The position numbers and the translations under genes are program-made. Of a stretch of 64,000 nucleotides of DNA, positions 36,183 through 43,774 are shown in pieces. Source of the stretch: Bacteroidaceae bacterium (lineage in GTDB: Bacteria; Bacteroidota; Bacteroidia; Bacteroidales; Bacteroidaceae); NCBI GenBank assembly GCA_024398615.1, contig JAKSIU010000008.1, forward strand, positions 1 through 64,000, in the 5' to 3' direction. Numbering within the stretch: the stretch's first letter is position 1; each line of letters opens with the position of its first letter. Under the pieces are notes generated by a model, which had not been told where the DNA came from, searched no databases, and saw only the letters and a list, made by a program, of their open reading frames with translations.

Positions 36183-37328
36183 ATGGACAGGAGCAACTAC
36201 AAGAGACTTGGGGATTACATCAGAAGTGTTGATGTCAGGAATCGTGACCTCGCCGTTACGAATCTTCTTGGTGTCAGCATATCCAAGACTTTTATCCCGT
36301 CAATCGCTAATACAATTGGCACCGATATGTCCACATACAAGGTTGTGGAGCCATATCAGTTTGCCTATGGCCCGGTAACGTCAAGAAACGGCGACAAAAT
36401 CACGTATGCTCTTTATAAGGGTGCTGAGAAATGCATAATCTCTCAGGCGTACGAAACCTTCGAGATTATCGACAAAGAGCTTCTTGATCCTGATTATCTC
36501 ATGATGTGGGCATTGCGTCCGGAATTTGACAGGTACGCACGTTTTAAGTCTAACGGCAGCGCACGTGAAATCTTCTCGTGGGATGAAATGTGCGAAGTCT
36601 ATCTCCCGGTTCCCGACATCGCCACCCAGCGCCGCATTGTCGCTGAATATCAGGCAGTCGAGAAACGCATTGCCACGAACGAACACCTCATCGCCAAACT
36701 CGAAGATACGGCACATACAATTTATAAGAAGATGTTCGTTGATGATATAGACCCGGCACATCTTCCTGATTATTTGCACTTGTCAACCGTTGGCGATTTT
36801 TGTCAAAAGACAACTTCAGGAGGCACTCCAAGCAGAACAACTCAGGAGTTTTGGGCTAACGGCACAATCAATTGGTTAAAATCAGGAGAGGTACACAACA
36901 ACGTCATTCTCGATACAGAAGAACAAATCACACAGAGTGCTGTAAAGGGTAGCTCCGCTAAATTAATCCCATCTGGATCTGTGATTATGGCCATGTATGG
37001 TGCTACGGCAGGGCAAGTCGCCTATTTGCAAACGGAGACAACTACAAATCAAGCATGTTGTAATATGATCTGTTCTGATGAGAAACGTGCTACGTATTTG
37101 TTTTTTCATTTATTATTCAACCAGGACAGCATTAAGCGTTTAGCTAATGGCGGAGCACAAGAAAATTTGAGCCAAGATTTGATTAATAAGACGCATATCT
37201 TTGACAGCTCGGATAAGAATCTTTTTACTCCTTACTTGACAATTCTTAATGAGATTGTTGCTCTAAGTAAGGAAAATAAGGTTAATTCCATGCTCAATTC
37301 TCTCCTACTATCTCGTTTATCAGAGTAA
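36183..37328 (+). CDS. hsdS: Type I restriction-modification specificity subunit HsdS
   Basis: 381 residues. There are two target recognition domains. TRD1 (about 1-135) ends at the conserved helical spacer QRRIVAEYQAVEKRIATNEH. TRD2 begins near 200 (VGDFCQKTTSGGTPSR) and contains WLKSGEVHNN and IMAMYGATAGQVAY. The C-terminal half-spacer ends the protein. It sets the bipartite DNA target. No second S gene, recombinase or inverted repeats for phase variation are seen. The start at 36183 is chosen because an earlier ATG overlaps hsdM deeply. Confidence 0.93.
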   Translation: MDRSNYKRLGDYIRSVDVRNRDLAVTNLLGVSISKTFIPSIANTIGTDMSTYKVVEPYQFAYGPVTSRNGDKITYALYKGAEKCIISQAYETFEIIDKELLDPDYLMMWALRPEFDRYARFKSNGSAREIFSWDEMCEVYLPVPDIATQRRIVAEYQAVEKRIATNEHLIAKLEDTAHTIYKKMFVDDIDPAHLPDYLHLSTVGDFCQKTTSGGTPSRTTQEFWANGTINWLKSGEVHNNVILDTEEQITQSAVKGSSAKLIPSGSVIMAMYGATAGQVAYLQTETTTNQACCNMICSDEKRATYLFFHLLFNQDSIKRLANGGAQENLSQDLINKTHIFDSSDKNLFTPYLTILNEIVALSKENKVNSMLNSLLLSRLSE

Positions 37329-37331
37329 TAT

Positions 37332-37370
37332 ATGTTCTTCTTCAACGAAGCGGCCCTTGAGCAACCATAA
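37332..37370 (+). pseudogene. Remnant of an hsdR 5' end (12 codons, then stop)
   Basis: Three nt after the hsdS stop, an ATG opens MFFFNEAALEQP followed by TAA. The intact hsdR at 39117 begins MFNFTEAALEHS. The stretch GAAGCxGCCCTTGAGCA is the same in both apart from one base. This is best read as the leftover start of a former or related hsdR directly after hsdS, separated from the rest by the two inserted genes. Confidence 0.7.
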
Positions 37371-37395
37371 ACATTCTTTTGATGACTCAATAAAT

Positions 37396-37923
37396 ATGAG
37401 CAAGACTAATCTCACTTTATTCGCACTTTCAAGAGTAACAACTAGTCCTACAACTGACAATTACGTTGATAGAGATAATTATATTGTGTATTATGATGAT
37501 GGGGATTATTTTGATGATTGTGTGTTAATGACATCTCATATGTATGAAACAATTTTTGGAGAGAAATGGAAAGAACAAACAATTGAAAAGAGGATTTTAC
37601 CTATAGTTAAGATAACATATAATGGAGAAAGCATTTATCGAAGGTATAGAGCAATAGGAATTAAGGGTCTAAAAAAAGGTGATGTTGTGTTGACTAGACG
37701 CTCTATTTCATTGCTTTCTCCTAAAGATTCTATTATAGGTGAAGGCTCTATTTCGTTAAGTCCCGGGGATGAAAAATCGTATTATCAGTATTGCCCGGAT
37801 CACTCTGCCAGAATGTCATACAGACTCAGTAGAATATCAAATAAGATAGGTCGAATTTCATTGGCTGTAAGTATCATATCATTGGTGGCGTCAATAATTG
37901 CATTATATGTTACTCTTAAGTAA
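37396..37923 (+). CDS. C-terminally membrane-anchored protein paired with the SIR2-like gene
   Basis: 175 residues from the ATG at 37396; a longer frame starts at TTG inside the hsdR remnant and is rejected. There is no signal peptide. The N-terminal 130 residues look like a mixed alpha/beta or barrel-like soluble domain (IYRRYRAIGIKGLKKGDVVL). After a basic segment (RMSYRLSRISNKIGR) comes one membrane helix at about 153-174 and almost no tail. That predicts a tail-anchored protein facing the cytosol. I do not recognise the family. The DNA is clearly more AT-rich than hsdM/hsdR. It lies 72 nt before the SIR2-like gene on the same strand. Confidence 0.75.
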   Translation: MSKTNLTLFALSRVTTSPTTDNYVDRDNYIVYYDDGDYFDDCVLMTSHMYETIFGEKWKEQTIEKRILPIVKITYNGESIYRRYRAIGIKGLKKGDVVLTRRSISLLSPKDSIIGEGSISLSPGDEKSYYQYCPDHSARMSYRLSRISNKIGRISLAVSIISLVASIIALYVTLK

Positions 37924-37995
37924 GAGTATTGAAAATAGATAACAAATTACAAAGTTATTATGAGTGTATCTAATCAATAAATATCCTGTCAATGT

Positions 37996-39105
37996 ATGAG
38001 TAAAGTAGTGTATCTCCTAGGCGCAGGGGCCAGTTATGGTGAACGATTTGAGAGGAATGCTTTGGATTCCGGAATTGGATTTGGAATGGGAGGAGACTTG
38101 GAAAAGGTGTTGTATAAAAATGCTGCCAATACCCCATTGCGTGGATGTATCAAAAGAGGACTGCCCGTTGTAAATGAACTTGAAGATACAATTGCGAGGT
38201 TATTAGATGGTCAAAATAGTACCGTCCTTGATTCTAATCAATTCAATACTTTCATTGAATCGTGTAGACCTCACCTTGAGTGGTTGAAAGAATGTTGCCA
38301 TAATTATCCAACAATTGACACATATGCAAAACAGTTATTTGTAGTTGAAGGTGAAAATGGAGAAACATATTTGCATTTGAAATATGCCCTTTCTCTATTG
38401 TTTACGTTACTTCAAAGTATGGACACTAGAGACTTGCGTTACGATGCGTTTATTGCCGCTTTGGTTGATAAGAACGGATGTTTGTCTAAAGATGTTTCTA
38501 TTTTATCCTGGAATTATGATTCTCAAATAGAATTGGCATATTCTGGATTTATGCAAGAAACAGATAGACGTATTGACAAAATATGGGATAAACTTAATGT
38601 GCTGAGTAAAACCATTCCGTCAAAAGCATTTGGGAATAATGATGTGAAGGATACGTTTTCTTTGACAAAACTCAACGGATCCGCATTGCTGTATGACGCT
38701 CAATCTCTCAGAATATGGGATTTCCAATTCAATCCATTTGTTAAGCAATGCGGCCCTGATATGTTTGCTCAAATGTTCGGTGGGGCAGTTGACAATGCAC
38801 AAACAACCCTTTCGTTTGCATGGGAGGACGCTTTTTCAGCATCGTTCAATAATCGCATAGAGCAAATCGCGCCGCATGCTTCTGCATTGGTAGTAATTGG
38901 ATACTCTTTTCCATATGTAAATAGAGAAGTGGATAGATACATACTTAATAAAATGGGGCATTTGTCGACAATTTATGTTCAAGATAAAGACCCCGACTCT
39001 GTTATTCAAAACTTGAAATCCGTATTAGATAGACAAGTTTTATCCGATATCAAGATTGAGCCAATATTTCAACTTGGACAGTTTATTATCCCAAGAGAAC
39101 TTTAA
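37996..39105 (+). CDS. SIR2-like domain protein nested in the type I RM operon
   Basis: 369 residues, no signal peptide. SIR2_2-type motifs appear in order: NAD-loop LLGAGASYG at 7-15, SWNYD at 171-175, KLNGS at 225-229 and VVIGYSFPYVNREVD at 299-313. In many SIR2 effectors the third motif is KLHGS and its His is catalytic; here it is Asn227, so activity cannot be assumed. Defence SIR2 proteins (ThsA, DSR, SIR2-HerA, SIR2-pAgo) deplete NAD+ when triggered. AT-rich, with the membrane protein 72 nt upstream and hsdR 11 nt downstream. A role as an abortive-infection effector is inferred from fold and location. Confidence 0.82.
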   Translation: MSKVVYLLGAGASYGERFERNALDSGIGFGMGGDLEKVLYKNAANTPLRGCIKRGLPVVNELEDTIARLLDGQNSTVLDSNQFNTFIESCRPHLEWLKECCHNYPTIDTYAKQLFVVEGENGETYLHLKYALSLLFTLLQSMDTRDLRYDAFIAALVDKNGCLSKDVSILSWNYDSQIELAYSGFMQETDRRIDKIWDKLNVLSKTIPSKAFGNNDVKDTFSLTKLNGSALLYDAQSLRIWDFQFNPFVKQCGPDMFAQMFGGAVDNAQTTLSFAWEDAFSASFNNRIEQIAPHASALVVIGYSFPYVNREVDRYILNKMGHLSTIYVQDKDPDSVIQNLKSVLDRQVLSDIKIEPIFQLGQFIIPREL

Positions 39106-39116
39106 ACGTCATAGCC

Positions 39117-42100
39117 ATGTTTAATTTTACCGAAGCTGCCCTTGAGCATTCCATAATCGAACTCTTTGAGCGTCAGGGATACACTCACGTCCTGGGGGAG
39201 ACCATCGAGCGTGACCCGCACGAGGTCCTGCTCAAGGACGATTTGCGCGCGTATCTGCGCTCTCGCTATGCTTCGGAAGGTATTACCGAGCTTGAGGTTG
39301 CAGTGATTGTCCATATGCTGGAGAATGTGCAGGGCTCGGTCTATACGGCCAATCGCGAGGTGATGAATATGGTGATGAACGGTTTCTCCATCCGCCGTGA
39401 GGACAAAACCAAGCCTAACCTTTACATCTACCTCCTCAATTATGACGAGCCCAAAAAGAACAACTTCAAGATAGTCAATCAGCTTGAAATCATCGGTGAA
39501 CAGCGTCGCATTCCTGACGGTATCGTTTACATCAACGGAATTCCTCTTGTCGTTCTGGAATTCAAGTCCGCCATCAAGGAAGATGTCACCATTGAGAATG
39601 CTTTCACCCAGCTCACGGTCCGCTATCGCAGAGACATAGAAAGACTGTTCTACTACAACGCATTCGTCGTCATATCAGACGGCGTCAACTCCAAGTTCGG
39701 TTCGCTCTTCACTCCATACGAATTTTTCTATGCTTGGCGCAAGGTTGAGGCCAAAGACAAGAGTACGGACGGCATAAACTCGCTCCTCACGATGATAGAG
39801 GGCCTGTTCCGAAAGGACCGCATCGTGTCCGTGATACGCGACTTCATCTTCTTCCCGGATTCTCCGAAGAACGAAGCCAAGATAGTCTGCCGCTATCCTC
39901 AGTATTTCGCTGCAACCCAGCTTTATCAGTCCATCCTCAGCCACAGTAAAATCTACGAAGACGGGGACGGAAAGGGTGGTACATATTTCGGCGCTACCGG
40001 ATGCGGTAAGAGTTACACTATGCTTTTCCTCTGCCGCCTTCTGATGAAAAGCAAGAAACTCTGCAGCCCGACAATCCTTCTCATTACCGACCGCACTGAC
40101 CTTGACGACCAGCTCAGTCAACAGGTTCTCAAGGCCACCGGCTTTATCGGTGACAAGATGATCAAGCAGGTTGAGTCTCGTGCAAAACTCGGCGAATATC
40201 TTCAGGGACGCACCAGCGGAGGTGTATTCCTCACAACTATCCAGAAGTTCACGGAGGCTACCGGCAAACTATCTGACCGCACCAATATCATCTGTATCAG
40301 CGACGAGGCGCACCGTACTCAGACCGGAATGGAGCAGCAGCTAAAAATTACAGACGAGGGTCTCTATCGTAAATACGGATTCGCAAAATATCTCCGCGAT
40401 TCTCTTCCAGGCGCAACTTATGTCGGATTCTCCGGCACACCTATTGACGCTACCATTGAAGTATTCGGCCCAGTAGTTGACAAATACACTATGGCTGAGG
40501 CTGTGGCTGATGAGATTACCCGCAAAATTGTCTATGAAGGCCGTGCCTCAAAGGTTATTCTGGAGGCGGACAAGGTCAAGGAAATAGAAGCGTACTACAG
40601 CAAGTGCGAGGAGGAAGGCGCTACCGAATATCAGATAGAAGAAAGCAAGCGGGCAATGGCCTCAATGGAAGTTTTGCTTTCTGACCCGAAACTCATCCAC
40701 CGCATAGCCGTTGACTTTGTCTCCCACTATGAAAAGAGAGTTGAAGAAGGCTCCACCGTAGAGGGAAAGGCAATGTTCGTATGTCCTTCCCGTCCGATTG
40801 CCTGGATACTCTACAAGGAGATTGTTGATCTGCGCCCTGATTGGGCCGTGCCACATACCTGCCCGGAATATGAGACTCTGTCCGCGGAGCAGCAAAAAAA
40901 GCTAAAACCCATCGAGCGGGTCAAGATGGTCCTTACCAGGGACAAGGATGATGAGAAAGAACTTTATGATCTCCTCGGCACCGATGACTACCGCAAGGAT
41001 CTGGCTGACCAGTTCAAGGAAGTCAAATCGAATTTCAAGATTGCCATAGTTGTCGATATGTGGATAACAGGCTTCGATGTTCCGAGCCTCGACACAATGT
41101 ACATCTTCAAGCCCCTCCAGAAGCACACACTTATTCAGACCATATCACGTGTCAACAGGGTCTATCCCGGCAAGGATAAAGGTCTCGTCGTCGATTATCT
41201 CGGCATCAAGAGCAAGATGAACAAGGCCCTTCGCCAATATGGTACAGACGGTGACGGGAAACCCGACATTGACACTACTGATCAGTCGCTTGTTGTCTTG
41301 CGTGATGAACTTGATATCCTCAGACGGCTGCTCAATGGTGTGGACTATTCAGGCTTCAATACCGGAACGCCTATCGTTCAGCTGGATTCTCTGAACCTTG
41401 TAGTTGATTACGTGATTTCGGACAAGGAGCGCGAATCTATGTATATGGCTCACTCCAAGAAGATGTCCGATGCCTACAGTCTCTGTTCCTGCAGCGACTC
41501 GATTACTCAGCAGGAAGACGATGAGATCCATTTCTTCAAAGCCGTGCACGCAGTCATAGCCAAACTCACCAAAGGTTCCGCACCTGATGTCACCGTGATG
41601 AACAAGCGCGTATCAGAAATGATAAAGGAAGCTTTCCTGTCCCAGGAGGTTGAGGAGATTACCAAAGTGGGAGTGGGGCAGGAAGTTGAGATTGATGTCC
41701 TCTCCGAGCAATACCTTGAGCGTCTGAAGCGCATTCCTTATGCCAACACGAAGGTTAAACTTATAGAGAAACTCCTGCGTCAGGTGATTGAAAACCTTAA
41801 GAAAATAAACAAGACAAAGGGAATCGACTTCACCGAACGCCTCAACGGGATAGTGAAACAGTACAATGACCGTTCCGATGACCTCACGGTGGCAAACGAA
41901 GTCATCGATGAAGTCGTGACTCAGATGGAGCAGTTGCTTCATGAGGTCAACGGAGAAAAGAACGAGGCGGAAAAACTCGGCATATCATACGAAGAAAAAG
42001 CCTTCTACGATATCCTCAAATCCGTCCGAGACAAATTTGGTTTTGAATACGAGGAAGACAAACTTATCAAACTTGCCAAAGACGTGAAGAAAGTCGTTGA

Positions 42101-42329
42101 CGATAAAGCCCGCTACGTTGACTGGGCTACCCGCTTAGACCGCAAAGCTGAGCTCAAGATGGACCTCGTCATCATCCTTGCCGACAACGGCTATCCACCT
42201 TATACAAAAGATGAGGTCTTCAAGGAAATTCTCGAGCAGGCCGAGAACTTCAAGAAACACTCTATCGTTATTGAAGAACCAATTGGAATCCACATGGCAG
42301 CTGAACCGCCAATCGAATACGGAAAATAA
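39117..42329 (+). CDS. hsdR: Type I restriction-modification endonuclease/translocase subunit HsdR
   Basis: 1070 residues, full length. The N-terminal PD-(D/E)xK nuclease is seen as RIPDGIVYINGIPLVVLEFKSA at about 124-145 (Asp, Glu, Lys present). The SF2 motor follows: Walker A GATGCGKS at 292-299, DEAHR, GFSGTP, and motif VI region TISRVNRVYPGKDKG. The C-terminal helical part mediates assembly. It cleaves unmodified DNA after translocation. It starts 11 nt after the SIR2-like gene and would be translated from the same transcript, or from a promoter in the inserted segment. It ends at a strong terminator shared with tmRNA. Confidence 0.95.
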   Translation: MFNFTEAALEHSIIELFERQGYTHVLGETIERDPHEVLLKDDLRAYLRSRYASEGITELEVAVIVHMLENVQGSVYTANREVMNMVMNGFSIRREDKTKPNLYIYLLNYDEPKKNNFKIVNQLEIIGEQRRIPDGIVYINGIPLVVLEFKSAIKEDVTIENAFTQLTVRYRRDIERLFYYNAFVVISDGVNSKFGSLFTPYEFFYAWRKVEAKDKSTDGINSLLTMIEGLFRKDRIVSVIRDFIFFPDSPKNEAKIVCRYPQYFAATQLYQSILSHSKIYEDGDGKGGTYFGATGCGKSYTMLFLCRLLMKSKKLCSPTILLITDRTDLDDQLSQQVLKATGFIGDKMIKQVESRAKLGEYLQGRTSGGVFLTTIQKFTEATGKLSDRTNIICISDEAHRTQTGMEQQLKITDEGLYRKYGFAKYLRDSLPGATYVGFSGTPIDATIEVFGPVVDKYTMAEAVADEITRKIVYEGRASKVILEADKVKEIEAYYSKCEEEGATEYQIEESKRAMASMEVLLSDPKLIHRIAVDFVSHYEKRVEEGSTVEGKAMFVCPSRPIAWILYKEIVDLRPDWAVPHTCPEYETLSAEQQKKLKPIERVKMVLTRDKDDEKELYDLLGTDDYRKDLADQFKEVKSNFKIAIVVDMWITGFDVPSLDTMYIFKPLQKHTLIQTISRVNRVYPGKDKGLVVDYLGIKSKMNKALRQYGTDGDGKPDIDTTDQSLVVLRDELDILRRLLNGVDYSGFNTGTPIVQLDSLNLVVDYVISDKERESMYMAHSKKMSDAYSLCSCSDSITQQEDDEIHFFKAVHAVIAKLTKGSAPDVTVMNKRVSEMIKEAFLSQEVEEITKVGVGQEVEIDVLSEQYLERLKRIPYANTKVKLIEKLLRQVIENLKKINKTKGIDFTERLNGIVKQYNDRSDDLTVANEVIDEVVTQMEQLLHEVNGEKNEAEKLGISYEEKAFYDILKSVRDKFGFEYEEDKLIKLAKDVKKVVDDKARYVDWATRLDRKAELKMDLVIILADNGYPPYTKDEVFKEILEQAENFKKHSIVIEEPIGIHMAAEPPIEYGK

Positions 42330-42406
42330 GTGTCTATTCTTGAAGAACGTAAGCCTCTGAATAAGCGCGCCGATCATCGCAGCCAACCAAGACAGAAAAT
42401 AAGACG

Positions 42407-42459
42407 AAAATCAGGGCCCAGAGCGCCGAAACGGGTGCGGATTTGGGCCCAGGATTTTT
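42407..42459. terminator. Bidirectional terminator between hsdR and tmRNA
   Basis: AAAATC-GGGCCCA (from 42407) pairs with TGGGCCC-GGATTTT (42444-42459), with a small internal bulge and an inner GC hairpin. T-rich on both sides. It serves hsdR on the plus strand and ssrA on the minus strand. Confidence 0.8.
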
Positions 42460-42485
42460 AACGTGCTGATTTTCAGTACGGGATG

Positions 42486-42878
42486 TGGAGCTGGAGGGAG
42501 TCGAACCCTCGTCCAAACAGGGGAACAATATGCTTTCTACAGGCTTAGCTGTATTTGGATTGTAGGGAGAGAACTTGACTACAGCCATCCGGTCCGGTCC
42601 TTAGCTTCTGAAGTTTCGCCCCAGCCACGAAGCTGACTGCGGCTATCCCTGATTTGACTGCACCACCGTATCGACGAGCCTCGGGGAGTCGGCTTCCGGG
42701 TGATGTCTCGTCCCAACACCTGGTATCGGGATTAAGCTGATCTACTATACTTCAATCAAGCAGCGAAAGCATAATTGTTGTTGCCAGATAATTTTTGAAA
42801 ATCGTTTTATAGTGCTGACCTTCAGCGCACTGCCTGCTTACATACCTTTCCTGCCCGCTGTCAAAGCCAAACAGCCCC
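42486..42878 (-). ncRNA. ssrA: Transfer-messenger RNA (tmRNA)
   Basis: The 393-nt minus-strand RNA has a tRNA-like end: 5' GGGGCTG pairs with 3' CAGCTCC-A(CCA encoded), with a T arm containing GGTTCGACTCC. The tag frame is at 42785-42756: GGC AAC AAC AAT TAT GCT TTC GCT GCT TGA. That encodes GNNNYAFAA after the resume alanine, and the tail AFAA is a ClpXP-type degron. tmRNA rescues stalled ribosomes together with SmpB. The 3' end faces the restriction island, the usual side for integration into ssrA, but no integrase or att repeat is seen. Confidence 0.93.
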
Positions 42879-42901
42879 AGGTACATTTCCTTATGCGCCT
42901 G

Positions 42902-42909
42902 CAAAGATA
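42902..42909 (-). promoter_or_regulatory. -7 promoter element (TATCTTTG) for tmRNA
   Basis: Exact TAnnTTTG on the minus strand, 23 nt before the mature 5' end. Confidence 0.55.
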
Positions 42910-42978
42910 AGACATTATCAGAAAAGATGGTATCCGTAAAGATGGAATTGTGGTGTATGTGTTTTACACCTGCTTCAT

Positions 42979-43281
42979 CTATTTGTCATCCTCCCTCAGT
43001 TTCTCCTTATATTTCTTGTCATAGGCTTCGCCTCTCGGGACAAGGTATTTGAAGAACACACAGTCATCGATAATCTGTATATGGAAGATGAAGAATGCAC
43101 GGAGGCTTCCGATTCGGATGCGGTAGACGTTGTCATAGCCGACAAGCTTCTTGCAGTCGGTAATCTCATCCAGGCATGATGCGTTCTTGACCTCAAGGAT
43201 TGTGTTCCTGACGGAATTCAGTGTCTTGCCCGACAACTTGCGGACTGATTTCTCAAAATCCTTCGAGTACTTCGTCTTCAT
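42979..43281 (-). CDS. RelE/ParE-family toxin
   Basis: 100 residues. The segment YSKDFEKSVRKLSGKT, the CKKLVGYDNVYRIRIGSLRAFF core (strand with basic residues) and the tail FFKYLVPRGEAYDKKY fit the RelE/ParE fold. It could be an mRNA interferase or a gyrase poison. The final residues are Lys/Glu rich. It overlaps the upstream antitoxin gene by 4 bp (antitoxin first), the usual relBE/parDE order. Confidence 0.82.
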   Translation of the reverse strand: MKTKYSKDFEKSVRKLSGKTLNSVRNTILEVKNASCLDEITDCKKLVGYDNVYRIRIGSLRAFFIFHIQIIDDCVFFKYLVPRGEAYDKKYKEKLREDDK

Positions 43282-43529
43282 AGTCCCAACCAGTTCTCAA
43301 AGTCCTTTGTCTCTTCTTCGGAAAGCTCAACGTCTCCGTCAGGACGGACATTGCACAGATACTGGTAGGTTGCCGCCTCGTCCATGTCTTCCACTTCCTT
43401 CTCCAGAAGTGCTTCAATATAGTTCTTGAGGTTCGTGCCGGACGCGGCTGCCTTGATGGAAAGGAATCGGTATACATCTTCGCGGATGTCGATGTTCTTT
43501 CTTCTTGTCTGAACTGCTGCAGTATTCAT
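43278..43529 (-). CDS. Antitoxin of the RelE/ParE-type pair
   Basis: 83 residues from the ATG at 43529; the frame extends to a TTG that is less likely. The N-terminus TRRKNIDIREDVYRFLSIKAAASGTNLKNYIEALL looks like a ribbon-helix-helix DNA-binding domain. The acidic C-terminal tail (VELSEEETKDFENWLGL) would wrap the toxin. The upstream AT-rich inverted repeat is a likely self-regulation site. Confidence 0.82.
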   Translation of the reverse strand: MNTAAVQTRRKNIDIREDVYRFLSIKAAASGTNLKNYIEALLEKEVEDMDEAATYQYLCNVRPDGDVELSEEETKDFENWLGL

Positions 43530-43606
43530 AATTCGCAACTTATATATTTAGCGCGAATGTAGATAATATATTTGGAAATACAATATATCTATCAAAATTC
43601 ACATCA

Positions 43607-43630
43607 ATATATCGCAGATATACGATATAT
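43607..43630. promoter_or_regulatory. AT-rich inverted repeat upstream of the antitoxin gene
   Basis: ATATATCG (43607-43614) and CGATATAT (43623-43630), spacer 8 bp, about 80 bp before the antitoxin ATG; related ATATATC words lie nearer the gene. Probable operator for the toxin-antitoxin complex. A 43-codon frame (43572-43703, TTG start) overlaps it and looks weakly protein-like (NDFTNEFDVILAIGKVKIKK) but is not supported. Confidence 0.4.
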
Positions 43631-43774
43631 CAATGACTTCACCAATGAGTTTGACGTGATTCTGGCTATTGGCAAGGTCAAAATTAAGAAACAGGAGAAT
43701 TGAGGCTATTATGCCGTGTATTTGCTTGGCTGAAGGTGAGGCTTTTCCATTTGTTGGATGTGAGTGAAAAACCA

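Noticed and set aside
36183..37328. Phase-variable hsdS shufflon
   Set aside because: No second or partial S gene, no inverted repeats with another TRD copy and no recombinase in the window.
33497..42486. Prophage or integrative element at ssrA
   Set aside because: No integrase, structural phage, relaxase or duplicated ssrA 3' end was found; only the cargo-like content suggests mobility.
43572..43703. 43-codon frame near the toxin-antitoxin operator
   Set aside because: Needs a TTG start, overlaps the probable operator and has no recognisable match; chance cannot be excluded.
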